DNA of 64,000 bases from Maribacter caenipelagi (GTDB lineage: Bacteria; Bacteroidota; Bacteroidia; Flavobacteriales; Flavobacteriaceae). Positions 7,855 to 18,063 of this stretch are shown here, piece by piece; within the stretch, counting starts at the first letter, position 1, and each line of letters begins with the position of its first letter. Both the position numbers and the translations under genes were made by a program. A model generated the notes under the pieces. The model saw nothing but the letters and a program-made list of their open reading frames with translations, made no database searches and was not told the origin of the DNA. The stretch spans positions 248,001 through 312,000 of the forward strand of contig NZ_SNZW01000017.1 of assembly GCF_004364175.1 (NCBI RefSeq), given 5' to 3'.

Positions 7855-10563
7855 TTAGAAGTTGAATCTAGCACTTAAGTTCCAAGTAGTACCGAAACCA
7901 AAGAACACACGATTACTTGTATTAACACCATCGTAAGTATCATCACCAGGCTGAGCAAAGATATTAGTATCAGACTCTGCAATATAGGTTGTATCAAACA
8001 GGTTGTTTACATTTAACCTAAAGCTTAAATTTTTATCATCAAAAGGGATGTTATATGTTGCACCTGCATCGGCAAGACCGAAAGAAGGTAGCTTTAAAGC
8101 ACCATCAGGACCTACATCTGTGGCGTCAAATTGAGCATATAAATTACCTGCAAAACGATATCCAAAATCAACATTTAGGTTATTAACTACATTATAATCG
8201 GCACCTAAGAAAGCAGTGAACTGAGCCGCATCACCAACCTTAACCCCGTCTAAAGCTAACGTTTCTACTTGTTCAACACCATCTATAACAATAGGTGCTT
8301 GATCGTTATCAAAATAAGTAGCGGTAACATCATCTTTATATTCCCAGTTACCAATAGACATCATACCTGTTAATGCAAATTTGTCACTAGCCTGAAATCT
8401 ACCATCAAACTCAATACCTGTGTGAACCTGAGTAATGCCTAAAATATTAGCGGTACCACGAATCTCATCTGGTTGACCAAAATTAAAAGTTGCTCCTGTT
8501 GACTCAAATCTATCTTTCCAACTTGTATAGTATAAATTTACATTTGCTCTAAATTTTGAGCTTCTGTAGCCATATCCTAATTCAAAACCAGTAATTTTTT
8601 CATTAGTTAAATTAGGATTCAAGTTGTTTCCAAAATTGATATAAACTGCATCAAATAATGGTTGTTTTGAATAATAGCCTGCATTAGCAAAGAAATTATT
8701 TTTGGCATCTACGTTCCAGTTTACTCCACCTTTAACATTACCACCAAGAATATTTTCAAAATCAGTTTTTGCTGCTGGCACTTCATTAAAGAATTCTTCT
8801 CTAGCAAAACCTTGATTTGATAATGCACCTTGTACGAAACCAGTTATATCTTCAGTAAAATTATATTCAACTTGACCAAAAACACCTAGCCAATTTACTA
8901 AACCAGTATTGTAGTAATCAATTTTTTCCTCATCATCAATATTACCAAATACCCACCAAGGTTGATTTGCATTATAGGTTTCAGAGAATAATTGATTAGG
9001 ATTATTTCTATTATCTGTTTCTTGATAAACATCTCCACCTAAACGATCATTAACTCTTCTATAATGGTAACCTGTATATTTTCTAAGATCAACACCAAAA
9101 TCTATAGTTAAATCCTCAGATATACGATTGTTGAAGTTCGCTAAAATTCCATACCAGTTATGAGAATTTACAGAAGCTCTTCTAGAAATACCATTGGTAT
9201 TATTTTCGTTAGCATTTTGATCACTATTATTCACATACTGACCATTGATTTGTTCTCTTGGAGTAGCACTAAAATCTGATACCAATTGACCACTGTTGTA
9301 TGCAACGATATCATCTACTCTTATTAGACCATCAGCGGTTCTAGGAAGAGCAAATTGCCTACTTCCGTTGATTTCGCCAATTTCTCCAGTTCCACCTCCA
9401 CGACCAAATGAGGCGTAAGTTGAAGTTTGCAGCGTGGTTTTTTCACTTAAATTCCAATCCCAATTTAAACTGATAACCGGTTTATGATAAAAATTGCGAC
9501 GAAAGCTATACTCTTCACCATTTCTATACCCCCAATCTTCATTATACCTTCTATTTGGTTCACCATCGCCTTCACCGTAAAGAATTTGATTTTCAAGTGA
9601 AGTGGCTCTACTTCTCTGATGATGCCATTGAGGCGCTCCAGTAACCATAAATTCAAAACTATGATCACCTTTTGTATAACCTAAGCCCATAAAGAAATTA
9701 TATCCTTCAAATTTAGTACCATCGGCATACATGCTACCACCAGTTCTACTAATCAACATTGACGCAGAAAAACCATTATCCAACAATCCAGATGAATAAG
9801 AAGCCAATGTTTTAACGTAACCATCATTTCCAACAGTTGCTCCGATTGCACCACCTTCAGCATTTAAAGATGTCTTTGTAACCACATTAATGGTACCACC
9901 AACAGATGATACTGCTAATTTAGAAGAACCTAAACCTCTTTGAACTTGAATTGCAGATGTTACATCTGAAAGACCTGCCCAGTTACTCCAATAAACCTGA
10001 CCGTTTTCCATATCATTAACTGGCACACCGTTTATCATTACCGCAGAATTGTTAGTATCAAAACCACGAATATTAACACGAGCATCTCCAAATCCACCAC
10101 CAGATTTAGTAGCGTATATTGACGGTGTAGTATTCAACAATTCTGGAAATTCTTGTGAACCCAATTTTAATTGAATCTCTTCTGCCTTAATTGTAGAAAC
10201 CGCAACAGGAGTCTTACGATCCTTAGCAATATCCTGAACACCAACTACAACAACGCCTTCTAATTCCTCAGCATTAGGTTCCAATACAATTGAACCAATG
10301 CTACCAGTTGAAGTAAAAACAATTTGTTTTGAATTGAAGCCGATGTAAGAAACTACTAAAGTTCCAGATTCAGAACTTGTATTAATTGTAAAGTTACCAT
10401 CAAAATCGGTTGATGTTCCATTTGTTGTTCCCTTTACCATTACTGTAGCACCTGGCAACGGAGTATTTGAATCGCCATCTAATACAGTACCAGTAATAGA
10501 TCCTTGTGAAAAAGCAGTTACGGTCATTAAAAATGCCGCTAAAGCAAAATACATTTTTTTCAT
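7855..10563 (-). CDS. TonB-dependent receptor (carboxypeptidase-regulatory N-domain type)
   Basis: 902 residues. Signal peptide MKKMYFALAAFLMTVTAFSQ; carboxypeptidase-D-like domain at ~22-105 (SITGTVLDGDSNTPLPGATV); plug at ~125-235 with VNIRGFDTNNSAVMINGVP; beta-barrel to the terminal aromatic residue (LSARFNF). No SusD, lipoprotein or enzyme gene is linked, so the substrate cannot be told. It stands alone between its own terminator and a 171-base upstream gap. The architecture matches the 3372-6113 receptor, and both have the GxxYWSNWAG / RPQWNNWGG type segment after the plug, so the two may be distant paralogues. It is strongly bounded and probably separately regulated. Confidence 0.92.
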   Translation of the reverse strand: MKKMYFALAAFLMTVTAFSQGSITGTVLDGDSNTPLPGATVMVKGTTNGTSTDFDGNFTINTSSESGTLVVSYIGFNSKQIVFTSTGSIGSIVLEPNAEELEGVVVVGVQDIAKDRKTPVAVSTIKAEEIQLKLGSQEFPELLNTTPSIYATKSGGGFGDARVNIRGFDTNNSAVMINGVPVNDMENGQVYWSNWAGLSDVTSAIQVQRGLGSSKLAVSSVGGTINVVTKTSLNAEGGAIGATVGNDGYVKTLASYSSGLLDNGFSASMLISRTGGSMYADGTKFEGYNFFMGLGYTKGDHSFEFMVTGAPQWHHQRSRATSLENQILYGEGDGEPNRRYNEDWGYRNGEEYSFRRNFYHKPVISLNWDWNLSEKTTLQTSTYASFGRGGGTGEIGEINGSRQFALPRTADGLIRVDDIVAYNSGQLVSDFSATPREQINGQYVNNSDQNANENNTNGISRRASVNSHNWYGILANFNNRISEDLTIDFGVDLRKYTGYHYRRVNDRLGGDVYQETDNRNNPNQLFSETYNANQPWWVFGNIDDEEKIDYYNTGLVNWLGVFGQVEYNFTEDITGFVQGALSNQGFAREEFFNEVPAAKTDFENILGGNVKGGVNWNVDAKNNFFANAGYYSKQPLFDAVYINFGNNLNPNLTNEKITGFELGYGYRSSKFRANVNLYYTSWKDRFESTGATFNFGQPDEIRGTANILGITQVHTGIEFDGRFQASDKFALTGMMSIGNWEYKDDVTATYFDNDQAPIVIDGVEQVETLALDGVKVGDAAQFTAFLGADYNVVNNLNVDFGYRFAGNLYAQFDATDVGPDGALKLPSFGLADAGATYNIPFDDKNLSFRLNVNNLFDTTYIAESDTNIFAQPGDDTYDGVNTSNRVFFGFGTTWNLSARFNF

Positions 10564-10624
10564 TTTCTTCGAGTATTTGTTAGTTTTTTAACTTGCTGCA
10601 AAAGTCCTTTATTTTTAAACCTCC

Positions 10625-10661
10625 AACGTTAAGAGAACGTTAAATCAGCAAGACAAAAATA
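10625..10661 (-). promoter_or_regulatory. Candidate promoter and paired AACGTT sites before the receptor gene
   Basis: On the minus strand TATTTTTG (10654-10661) fits the -7 element, but the nearest TTG (10677-10679) is only 15 bases away, so the -33 fit is weak. Between it and the ATG at 10563 lie two copies of the palindrome AACGTT, at 10625-10630 and 10636-10641. They start 11 bases apart, about one helical turn, a spacing that would suit an operator. Confidence 0.35.
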
Positions 10662-10734
10662 CCTAAAAACCAAACACAATTTATGTGAGAATGAAATAGT
10701 TATACTTTTAAGATGAACTTTATTGTTTTTATAA

Positions 10735-12372
10735 TTATTTCTTAAAATATTGCAAAAGTCTCAATGTAGAGCTGTCGTGATCAGAAATATCTAAATTGAT
10801 AATATCATCAAGAATAGTCCCAGCAAGCTGTTTCCCTAATTCCACACCCCATTGGTCAAAACTAAAAATGTTCCAAATCACTCCTTGAACAAAAATCTTA
10901 TGCTCATAAAGTGCTATCAACGCACCTAAACTTTTAGGCGTAAGCTTTTCCATTAAAATAGTATTAGTAGGCTTATTACCTGAAAATACTTTGAAAGGTG
11001 CTAGCTTATCAATTTCAGATTCTGATAAATATTTGGTTTTTAATTCAGTAACTACTTCTTCTTTAGTTTTACCATTCATTAAAGCCTCGGTCTGCGCGAA
11101 ATAATTTGCCATCAATTTATTATGATGGTCCTTATCGCCATGTAAAGAATGTTTAAAACCTATAAAATCAGTCGGTATTAACTTAGTACCTTGATGTATT
11201 AATTGAAAAAAGGCATGTTGCGAATTTGTACCTGGTTCTCCCCATATAATAGTGCCTGTTTCATAGCCAACAGTATTGCCTGCTCTATCTACACTTTTAC
11301 CATTACTTTCCATGATACCTTGTTGTAAATACGCGGAAAATCTACTTAAATACTGCGCATAAGGTATTATTGCCTCTGTCTCAGCACCATAAAAATTATT
11401 ATACCATACACTTAGTAATGCCATTACCACGGGAATGTTCTCTGAAAATTCAGTCTCCTTAAAATGTATATCAGTATCGTTAGCCCCTTGTAATAGTGCA
11501 TCAAAATTATCATAACCAACGGCCAAGGCAATTGTTAACCCTACCGCACTCCATAAAGAGAATCTACCGCCAACCCAATCCCACATTGGGAATACGTTTG
11601 CAGCATCAATACCGAACTCGGCTATCTTTTCACTATTAGTAGATACTGCAGCAAAGTGCTTTGCAATGTCTTCTTGTGTTCCATGGTTTAAAAACCACTT
11701 CTTAATGGTAGTCGCGTTACTTAACGTTTCTTGTGTTGTAAAGGTTTTAGAAACTACTACGAACAGCGTTGTCTCAGGATCTAATGTCTTTAAAACTTCA
11801 TGAACATGATCACCATCTACATTACTAACAAAATGAATAGATAAATGATTCTTATAAAACTTTAAAGCTTCAGTCACCATTGCCGGACCTAAATCTGAAC
11901 CACCAATACCTATATTAACTACATCGGTAAATGCTTTACCGGTATACCCTTTTAAATCTCCATTAATTACTGAATCGGTAAATTCTTTAATATGTTCTTT
12001 TACTTCATAGATTTCTGGCATTACATTTTCACCATCAACCAACACCACATCATCTTTTTTGGCACGAAGCGCTGTGTGCAGAACAGCTCTACCTTCTGTT
12101 TCATTGATTAAATCTCCACCAAAATAATCTTTGATAGCACCTTTAAGATTTACCTCATCAGCCAACTTAAACAACATTTGCATAGTCTCTTCAGAGATTC
12201 TGTTCTTCGAATAGTCGAACAAGAAATCATTCCACTGTAACGTAAATTTTTCAGCTCTTTTCACATCCGAAGAAAACAAACTTCTTAGGTGTGTACCTTT
12301 TGTTTCCTCGTAATGAGCCGTTAATTTCTTCCAAATATCAGTTTGCTGTGGGTTTATTTTATTTAGTGCCAT
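10735..12372 (-). CDS. pgi: Glucose-6-phosphate isomerase
   Basis: 545 residues, the length of the long bacterial/eukaryotic PGI type. It interconverts glucose-6-phosphate and fructose-6-phosphate in the cytosol. Visible signatures are [15 protein letters not shown] (phosphosugar-binding), [27 protein letters not shown] and the C-terminal [10 protein letters not shown]. It is the last gene of a four-gene minus-strand operon. Its ATG at 12372 lies inside the end of the M23 peptidase gene (14-base overlap), which suggests translational coupling. Why a glycolytic enzyme is coupled to a cell-wall peptidase is not evident. Confidence 0.97.
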   Translation of the reverse strand: MALNKINPQQTDIWKKLTAHYEETKGTHLRSLFSSDVKRAEKFTLQWNDFLFDYSKNRISEETMQMLFKLADEVNLKGAIKDYFGGDLINETEGRAVLHTALRAKKDDVVLVDGENVMPEIYEVKEHIKEFTDSVINGDLKGYTGKAFTDVVNIGIGGSDLGPAMVTEALKFYKNHLSIHFVSNVDGDHVHEVLKTLDPETTLFVVVSKTFTTQETLSNATTIKKWFLNHGTQEDIAKHFAAVSTNSEKIAEFGIDAANVFPMWDWVGGRFSLWSAVGLTIALAVGYDNFDALLQGANDTDIHFKETEFSENIPVVMALLSVWYNNFYGAETEAIIPYAQYLSRFSAYLQQGIMESNGKSVDRAGNTVGYETGTIIWGEPGTNSQHAFFQLIHQGTKLIPTDFIGFKHSLHGDKDHHNKLMANYFAQTEALMNGKTKEEVVTELKTKYLSESEIDKLAPFKVFSGNKPTNTILMEKLTPKSLGALIALYEHKIFVQGVIWNIFSFDQWGVELGKQLAGTILDDIINLDISDHDSSTLRLLQYFKK

Positions 12373-13654
12373 TTTCTTGATTAAGTGTTAGTAAATCCTC
12401 GTCGTCTTTTAACAAAACTTTAGGATAGATTATGCAATCTAACTGTTCTTTATATGTTGCGATATACGCGAAATATTCTTCTTTCAATGTATCATGCAAA
12501 GGTTCTGCCTGCGGAAGTTCTTCTTGTAACGGATCAACTTGTTTTCCATTTTTCCAAAAGCGATAACATACATGAGGTCCACCTGTATTACCGGTCATGC
12601 CGATCCAACCAATCACATCTCCTTGACGAACAAACTCACCTTTTTTTACCTTTTGAGCTTTCATATGTAGATACTGTGTTGAGTATGTACCATTATGTCT
12701 AATCTTTACGTATTTACCGTTACCACCCCTTCTTGTAGACTCTACAACAGTACCATCGGCAGTAGCCATAATCGGTGTTCCAATCGGTGCTGCATAGTCT
12801 GTACCTTTATGCGGACGCAACTTGTAGCCGTAGTATTTAATTCTTCTTTTAAGATTATATCTAGAAGATAACCTGCCATACTCAACGGGCATTCTTAAAA
12901 AAGTTCTTCTTAAATTATTTGCATTCTCATCAAAATAATCAACCAGACTTCTTAAGGAGTCATTTTCATAAGCAAAAGCATATATCGGTTTGCCATTATG
13001 CTCAAAATAGGCGGCCTCTATAGGTTCTGCACCTGCATATACAGTATCATTTATAAATTTCTCATTATAAATAATTTTGAACTTATCGTTCTTCTGTAAT
13101 CTTGAGAAATCAATCGTCCATGCATATACATTTGCCAAGTTATGGGTAACGTTATAATCTACGCCTTGCTCTAATATAGCTTCTGATAAACTAGATTCTA
13201 TTACACCTGAAACTTCTCGTTGAACAAATTTTACCTTGTTCTTATCTTTATAGACGTTTACACTATCGCGCAAATCTACAACCGTATAGTTAATTGGATC
13301 GTTCTCATAAATAAAAACCTGTGCTTGAGCGGTAGTATCTTTAGATTGTAGAATGGTATATGGCTTACCCACGCGAATTTTTCGTACATCAAAACTATCT
13401 CTAAAATTCTCTGAAATAGCCAATACCTTTGGGTAGTCTACTTTATTCTTCTGCATTAATTCGCCAAAACTATCACCATATTTGATAGTATCTAACTTAA
13501 CATTGAATTCATCTAAATTAAAACCAAATCTCTCATTCACTTTTGGCACTTCAACGACCTCAACATTTTGAGCCACCTCATTTTTCTTGTTATCGCCGTC
13601 TTTGCATGATGCTATAACAGTTAATGCCAATAATACCCCCCAAAACTTCTGCAT
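12359..13654 (-). CDS. M23-family metallopeptidase lipoprotein (peptidoglycan hydrolase)
   Basis: 431 residues. Lipobox IASC puts the lipid on C17. The middle carries an OapA/LysM-like region with repeated RxGDSFGEL-type segments. The C-terminal LytM domain has H282 and D286 in HKGTDY, H330 in QYLHM and H361 in GPHVCYR. In typical M23 enzymes the last motif is HxH, with the second His binding zinc; here that position is C363, which could still bind zinc. Expected role is cutting peptide cross-links, or activating another enzyme, from the membrane. The start shares one base with the kynA stop (TAATG) and the 3' end overlaps pgi by 14 bases. Confidence 0.9.
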   Translation of the reverse strand: MQKFWGVLLALTVIASCKDGDNKKNEVAQNVEVVEVPKVNERFGFNLDEFNVKLDTIKYGDSFGELMQKNKVDYPKVLAISENFRDSFDVRKIRVGKPYTILQSKDTTAQAQVFIYENDPINYTVVDLRDSVNVYKDKNKVKFVQREVSGVIESSLSEAILEQGVDYNVTHNLANVYAWTIDFSRLQKNDKFKIIYNEKFINDTVYAGAEPIEAAYFEHNGKPIYAFAYENDSLRSLVDYFDENANNLRRTFLRMPVEYGRLSSRYNLKRRIKYYGYKLRPHKGTDYAAPIGTPIMATADGTVVESTRRGGNGKYVKIRHNGTYSTQYLHMKAQKVKKGEFVRQGDVIGWIGMTGNTGGPHVCYRFWKNGKQVDPLQEELPQAEPLHDTLKEEYFAYIATYKEQLDCIIYPKVLLKDDEDLLTLNQENGTK

Positions 13655-14625
13655 TATTCTATTTTTGATTTATCTGGATTCAACATATGATCTACCCATT
13701 GCTTACCCCAATTATTTAATTCTTGTTCAGTGTATAATTCTGGAAAAAACACAATTTTCTGAAAACTTGGCGGCAGGTATTCTTTCCAATTGGTGCCTCC
13801 TGTTGCTTCAATATCACCTGTCTCTTTTCTTAAATACCTATGAGCAGAACCCATATGCATTAGTTGCCAATTAATGTTGGCGTTTACGTCTAGAGTTTTC
13901 AATGAATCAACTAAAGTATTGTCTTCTCTTTGCTCTTTGGGTAAACTTAAATATTTATGATATATTGTTGCGTTCTCTACCTGTTTTGCTATTCTTATAA
14001 GCCTAGGCGTATAGCGATACTCGAACTGTTTTAAGGTCAATGTTTTTTCTCCTGTAGCTACATCTGTAGCACCTTTTTTCCAATAGATGTGCTCATATAA
14101 TTCTTCTATCGTAGATTCTGAAGAAAATTGAGCTCTTTCAGAAACATGAACCAAGTTTTCTAAAGGCGTAGCATAAAGTTCAATCATTCTAAATTGTGCA
14201 GATTGAAAACCACTTGCCGGTAGTAATGCCATACGATATTGCAAGAACTGTTCACGCTCCATACCCTTAATCATTACACTAAATGAAGATATAAGGACTT
14301 TGTAATAGCTATTAACCCTTCTAACCTTTTCTATGAAAAATTCTAAACTGTTACTCTTATCATCTACTAATTGTTTTTGCTCATGCAAAATCAATTTAAA
14401 ATAGAGCTCGGTAATTTGATGATACATGATGAAAATCTCTTCATCGGGAAAATGTGTTCTTGGAACTTGTAGACTTAATAATGTGTCTAGATGAATATAG
14501 TCCCAATAGGTGAGATAACGTTGGTGTAACAACCCATCTAAATAAGAGCTTAGATCTTGCCCTGAATCTTTGTATTTTTCTTCTAGCTTAGAGATTTGGG
14601 ATTTGATCTTCTCTTTGTCTTCCAT
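13654..14625 (-). CDS. kynA: Tryptophan 2,3-dioxygenase family protein
   Basis: 323 residues. Opens the indole ring of L-tryptophan to N-formylkynurenine with haem and O2, the first step of the kynurenine pathway. Family features visible: HFPDEEIFIMYHQ with distal H69, LLPASGFQSAQFRMIEL (substrate pocket), the candidate haem ligand H262 in GSAHRYL, and TGGTNWKEYLPP near the C-terminus. It lies 7 bases after the DUF3108 gene and runs into the M23 gene by a TAATG junction, so it is translated as part of an operon not devoted to tryptophan. A later pathway enzyme, 3-hydroxyanthranilate dioxygenase, is 41 kb away in this window. Confidence 0.92.
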   Translation of the reverse strand: MEDKEKIKSQISKLEEKYKDSGQDLSSYLDGLLHQRYLTYWDYIHLDTLLSLQVPRTHFPDEEIFIMYHQITELYFKLILHEQKQLVDDKSNSLEFFIEKVRRVNSYYKVLISSFSVMIKGMEREQFLQYRMALLPASGFQSAQFRMIELYATPLENLVHVSERAQFSSESTIEELYEHIYWKKGATDVATGEKTLTLKQFEYRYTPRLIRIAKQVENATIYHKYLSLPKEQREDNTLVDSLKTLDVNANINWQLMHMGSAHRYLRKETGDIEATGGTNWKEYLPPSFQKIVFFPELYTEQELNNWGKQWVDHMLNPDKSKIE

Positions 14626-14632
14626 TTAGGGT

Positions 14633-15412
14633 CTAATCCATTATAATTTTAAACTGATGCTTAAGACCATTATACCCATCAATATCTGCTTTTATAGCAC
14701 CTACGGCTAAATCTGCTTTAATTCTAATAGGAATTCGATTGTCATCGTTCGAAACCCATAATGATAAACTTTCTTGCTCTTTAAATACACGTCCAGATTG
14801 AACTAAAGGTCTAAATTTCAAGCATTCTACTTTACCATATTTTGTGTTTACGACTTCTATACCTAAATATTTAAGTTTAAAGTCGAAAATACCATCATCG
14901 TCATAAAGCATTTTCAGGGTAATCGCTTTTCCTACTTTAAGGTCTTCTATTTTATAGTTGTTCCTTAAAAAATAAAAAGCGGATATTAAATCCTGTATAT
15001 TGTTCTCTAATGTAAAATTAAGCTTTTTCTTGTTTTTCTTGTCATTAAGTTCTGCTTTAGATGCGTCATGATCAAAGTTTATTTCAACATCTTTCTTATA
15101 ACCACCTTCATTAATTTTACGAACGAACCTATATGGTTTGCCATCTTGCTTATCAAAATAACTTTCATAGGTATCGTCTACCTTAAAAAACCAACTGGCT
15201 ACACCTGTTGTTTCACCATGACCAACTACATGATATACAGATTTATCGTCTATAGTCGCAGAATTTACTTGTAGCGTAGCATAACTTGCATTTAAAAAAC
15301 CATAATGCATTCTAAACTTCAACCATTCTCCTGTCTTAAAGGCCGACTGTGAACTTTGACCTTGGACACCAAAATATGTTAAGATAAGGGCGAATAAAAA
15401 TAGTTTTTTCAT
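14633..15412 (-). CDS. DUF3108 periplasmic protein
   Basis: 259 residues with a signal peptide cut near VQGQ and no lipobox. The mature part matches DUF3108: GEWLKFRMHYG at the start, AYxTLQV, a WFFKVDDTYESYFD segment and FKLKYLGIEVV later. The family is an all-beta envelope protein of unknown biochemical role, often near lipid or cell-wall genes. It is first in the four-gene operon with kynA, the M23 peptidase and pgi. A TATTTTTG sequence (minus strand, 15429-15436) is a possible -7 element but lacks a well-spaced TTG. Confidence 0.88.
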   Translation of the reverse strand: MKKLFLFALILTYFGVQGQSSQSAFKTGEWLKFRMHYGFLNASYATLQVNSATIDDKSVYHVVGHGETTGVASWFFKVDDTYESYFDKQDGKPYRFVRKINEGGYKKDVEINFDHDASKAELNDKKNKKKLNFTLENNIQDLISAFYFLRNNYKIEDLKVGKAITLKMLYDDDGIFDFKLKYLGIEVVNTKYGKVECLKFRPLVQSGRVFKEQESLSLWVSNDDNRIPIRIKADLAVGAIKADIDGYNGLKHQFKIIMD

Positions 15413-15509
15413 AGTCCGTATTTTAAAGCAAAAATAGTCATAGATAATACGCTATAACTTTCATTACAATATCTTAAACAAAATTTATTCCAAAGTATTG
15501 TTGTATAAA

Positions 15510-15537
15510 AAAAGCCCAGCTTAAAAACTGGGCTTTT
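15510..15537 (-). terminator. Strong rho-independent terminator
   Basis: Arms AAAAGCCCAG (15510-15519) and CTGGGCTTTT (15528-15537), 10 bp with an 8-base loop. The minus-strand side continues into a T-run of 7, the plus side has T4. It would end transcripts from the patatin gene (stop 235 bases upstream on that strand) or a small RNA encoded between. Confidence 0.8.
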
Positions 15538-15606
15538 CCTAAATAACCAACCAAACTTTAAATTATGAAAAACCACTACTTAAAGTTGTAAGGGAACCAC
15601 CCCTTA
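15538..15606. ncRNA. Candidate small RNA/leader element (AACCAAC box type)
   Basis: Directly beside the terminator hairpin lies AACCAACCAAACTTTAAATT (plus, from 15545), then a 6-bp hairpin with loop AACCAC. A matching arrangement, with the same box but a different terminator sequence, occurs at 58538-58630. Conservation of the box beside unrelated hairpins suggests a functional element. On the minus strand it would be the 3' part of a small RNA; on the plus strand it resembles leaders seen before flavobacterial genes, but no gene follows. Strand and function are undecided. Confidence 0.3.
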
Positions 15607-15771
15607 GCTGGTGTAAATTTAAGGCACATTATTCTACCCATGGTACTGTTTAACTTACTTTAATGATAACCTTAACAGTTATTCACACTTCTAATTAATA
15701 TTTGGGAAACTATTAAGAAAAGAAGCCCTTTTAGGTCCCTTTTTCTATTTGAATATTTGATTTTACCAGAA

Positions 15772-18063
15772 TTAAAACCAGTAACCTACACTTACAAAAA
15801 ATTGTGATTTGTCAATTTCAGGAGTCCAAGAATACATTAGGTTGATTGGACCCAAAAAAGACTCCCAACCAAAACCAATTCCATAACCTGAATATGTAGG
15901 CGCCTTAAACCAATCTCCTGTTCTAAAAATATCATCATCTACATTTGCAAAATTTGCAGTGAACAAAGCATGGTTCTTTTTGGCAAATTCATAATCCAAC
16001 CTCGCATATGCTTTTACATAACTGTTGCCTGGCAGACTAATAAAGTCATACCCAATGAATGGGACAAAATTATTTATGAAATCTGTACCATAACCTCCGA
16101 GAAGAAAATCAAAAGAGGTAACATTAGAAGTCCCTAATTTAAATCCACCTTCTGTTTCTAAATTAACAGAAAGATTCTTAATCAAGGGCATTGCCATACC
16201 CATACGAGCTTTGGAAATAGAAAAATCTTTAAAATTATTATTGTAATCTGAAGACAATACATAATAATGCATATCGCCATTGAAATAAAGCCCTCTAGAC
16301 GGAAAATATTTATCGTCGTACGTATCTAATTTCAATGATCCAAACGCGCTTATATAATTACTTCTTTCAAAATATGTTCTACCATTGCTAGCTGTAGTAC
16401 CCGGCGTAACAACACCAGGAGTATCACCAAAGGTTCTAGTGCTATATTGCAAATGTTTAAATTCTCCACCGAGGGTAAACGCAAACTCTTCTTTGACTAC
16501 TGTTTGTATATATAGTTGATTTGTAAAGTCAGACACGTTTAAATTAATTCTATTAAGTGTCGTTTCTGTCCCTACTTCAAAATTATCCTCTATTAAACCG
16601 AAATTAATTTCTTGCTCAAAATCATTAAATCTAGAATTTATCCCAAAACTCCAATAGGATCCTTTATCCAAATAATATTCAAAATTATATCTGATATTAT
16701 CACCCAAAATAAGATCAAGAGATGCCACATCATCTTTTGAAAAAATTCTACGTTTTGTAAGATTTATTAGAGCAGCACTTTTATACAAATCATCAAAATG
16801 TGCCCCTAACCTCAAAAAGGACGTATTTCTTGTTTCATCTAAAGGCAGAATCAAATCTTCCCCACCATTAAAATTATCAAGCAATTTATATTTGATGGTT
16901 CTAAAATTACCTGTTGCAGATAAATTACTAATACCTTGTTGCAATTTTTTGAAGTCAATTGGCTCATCTAAATTAAATCGCAACTTACCTTTTACATAAC
17001 CTCTAGTATGAACAGTATTACCATCAATTAACAACCTATTTATTGTAAGCTTTTCATCTGCCTCAATTACAGAAATTGAATTTTTACTCTTCTTATAACC
17101 AGTTGCAAGCTCACTTAGCTCGTTAATTTTTAAATTTGCAGCGTCTTCACCAGTTTTAATAATTTCGCTCAAGCTATTGAAGTCTAATACGGAGTACTCT
17201 TCTATATTTGGCTTAATATAAATATCGGTCTTTTTAGACTTAATTTCCATATCTGCCACTGTACGGTAATTATTAATTTGCAATAATATTTCAGTTGCAG
17301 ACAACAACGCTTCCCTGTCAGATAAATCATGCTGAACATCTACCCCGATTATAATATCGGCGCCCATTGCCCTAACCTCGTCGATTGGGTAATTATTAAC
17401 CACACCACCATCTATCAATACTTTATCATTAATGACTGTAGGCTCAAAAAGAGATGGCAATGTTCCACTGGCCAATATAGCCTCTGGTAGATATCCTGAA
17501 TTTAAAATTACTTGTTTACCTGTTTCAATATCGGTCGCTATGCAGACAAACGGAGTTGGCAACATATTAAAATCATCTATATCTTTTACATGATATAATA
17601 ACCGAACAAACTCATTATATATATTCTGCCCGCCCGAAAATGCAGGAGGTACCGTAACTTTAAAATTCTTGAACGGCAATGTTAGTGCATACCGCTCCGA
17701 ATCTTCTTTTTCATAAAAGGTTTTAGCGCTACGGGGTAAATTGTCTTGAATTAACGACCCAATATTTGTAGCTTTAAAAATAGAATCTAACTCGTTTGCA
17801 GTGTAACCTGCTGCGTATAGCGCACCAACTATGGCACCCATACTAGAACCACCTATATAGTCGATTTCAACACCGGTCTCTTCGATAACTTTCAACGCAC
17901 CTATGTGCGCCATGCCTTTTGCACCGCCGCCACTTAACACTAACCCTATTTTAGGCTTATTCTTTTTCTCTTTATTTTGAGCAATCAAAGAACCAGCACT
18001 TATTAAAAGTACCGACAACACCATTGGTATTCTACCTAAATTAATCTTTACGAAAAGATTCAT
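15772..18063 (-). CDS. Patatin-like phospholipase with POTRA and Omp85-like barrel
   Basis: The ATG at 18063 is chosen over an upstream one at 18099 because it gives a normal signal peptide (MNLFVKINLGRIPMVLSV..., cut near LIAQ); length 763 residues. The patatin domain shows the oxyanion loop GGGAKGMAHIG, nucleophile Ser in GGSSMG and the dyad Asp in LIDGGVVNNYP. After ~310 residues come a POTRA-like region (INRLLIDGNTVHTRGYVKG) and a surface-antigen barrel ending in the aromatic VGYWF. This is the PlpD/FplA-type layout: a phospholipase tethered to or secreted through its own outer-membrane barrel. It overlaps the end of uvrC by 23 bases. Confidence 0.92.
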   Translation of the reverse strand: MNLFVKINLGRIPMVLSVLLISAGSLIAQNKEKKNKPKIGLVLSGGGAKGMAHIGALKVIEETGVEIDYIGGSSMGAIVGALYAAGYTANELDSIFKATNIGSLIQDNLPRSAKTFYEKEDSERYALTLPFKNFKVTVPPAFSGGQNIYNEFVRLLYHVKDIDDFNMLPTPFVCIATDIETGKQVILNSGYLPEAILASGTLPSLFEPTVINDKVLIDGGVVNNYPIDEVRAMGADIIIGVDVQHDLSDREALLSATEILLQINNYRTVADMEIKSKKTDIYIKPNIEEYSVLDFNSLSEIIKTGEDAANLKINELSELATGYKKSKNSISVIEADEKLTINRLLIDGNTVHTRGYVKGKLRFNLDEPIDFKKLQQGISNLSATGNFRTIKYKLLDNFNGGEDLILPLDETRNTSFLRLGAHFDDLYKSAALINLTKRRIFSKDDVASLDLILGDNIRYNFEYYLDKGSYWSFGINSRFNDFEQEINFGLIEDNFEVGTETTLNRINLNVSDFTNQLYIQTVVKEEFAFTLGGEFKHLQYSTRTFGDTPGVVTPGTTASNGRTYFERSNYISAFGSLKLDTYDDKYFPSRGLYFNGDMHYYVLSSDYNNNFKDFSISKARMGMAMPLIKNLSVNLETEGGFKLGTSNVTSFDFLLGGYGTDFINNFVPFIGYDFISLPGNSYVKAYARLDYEFAKKNHALFTANFANVDDDIFRTGDWFKAPTYSGYGIGFGWESFLGPINLMYSWTPEIDKSQFFVSVGYWF

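Larger units (their letters stand above)
15413..15771. other. 359-base non-coding stretch with hairpins
   Basis: No gene longer than a few codons is convincing here. It contains a strong hairpin (15510-15537), an AACCAACCAAA box directly after it, and a second small perfect hairpin, TAAGGG/CCCTTA (15589-15606). The right part to 15771 is plain AT-rich sequence downstream of the patatin gene stop. A plus-strand reading of 8 codons (ATG at 15564) ends at a TAA and has no other support. Confidence 0.7.

Noticed and set aside
3372..10563. TonB receptors as parts of polysaccharide utilisation loci
   Set aside because: No SusD homologue, glycoside hydrolase or sulfatase lies next to any of the three receptors.
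15564..15590. 8-codon frame after the AACCAACC box, as a leader peptide
   Set aside because: No gene follows on the plus strand within range, and the second copy of the element does not keep the frame.
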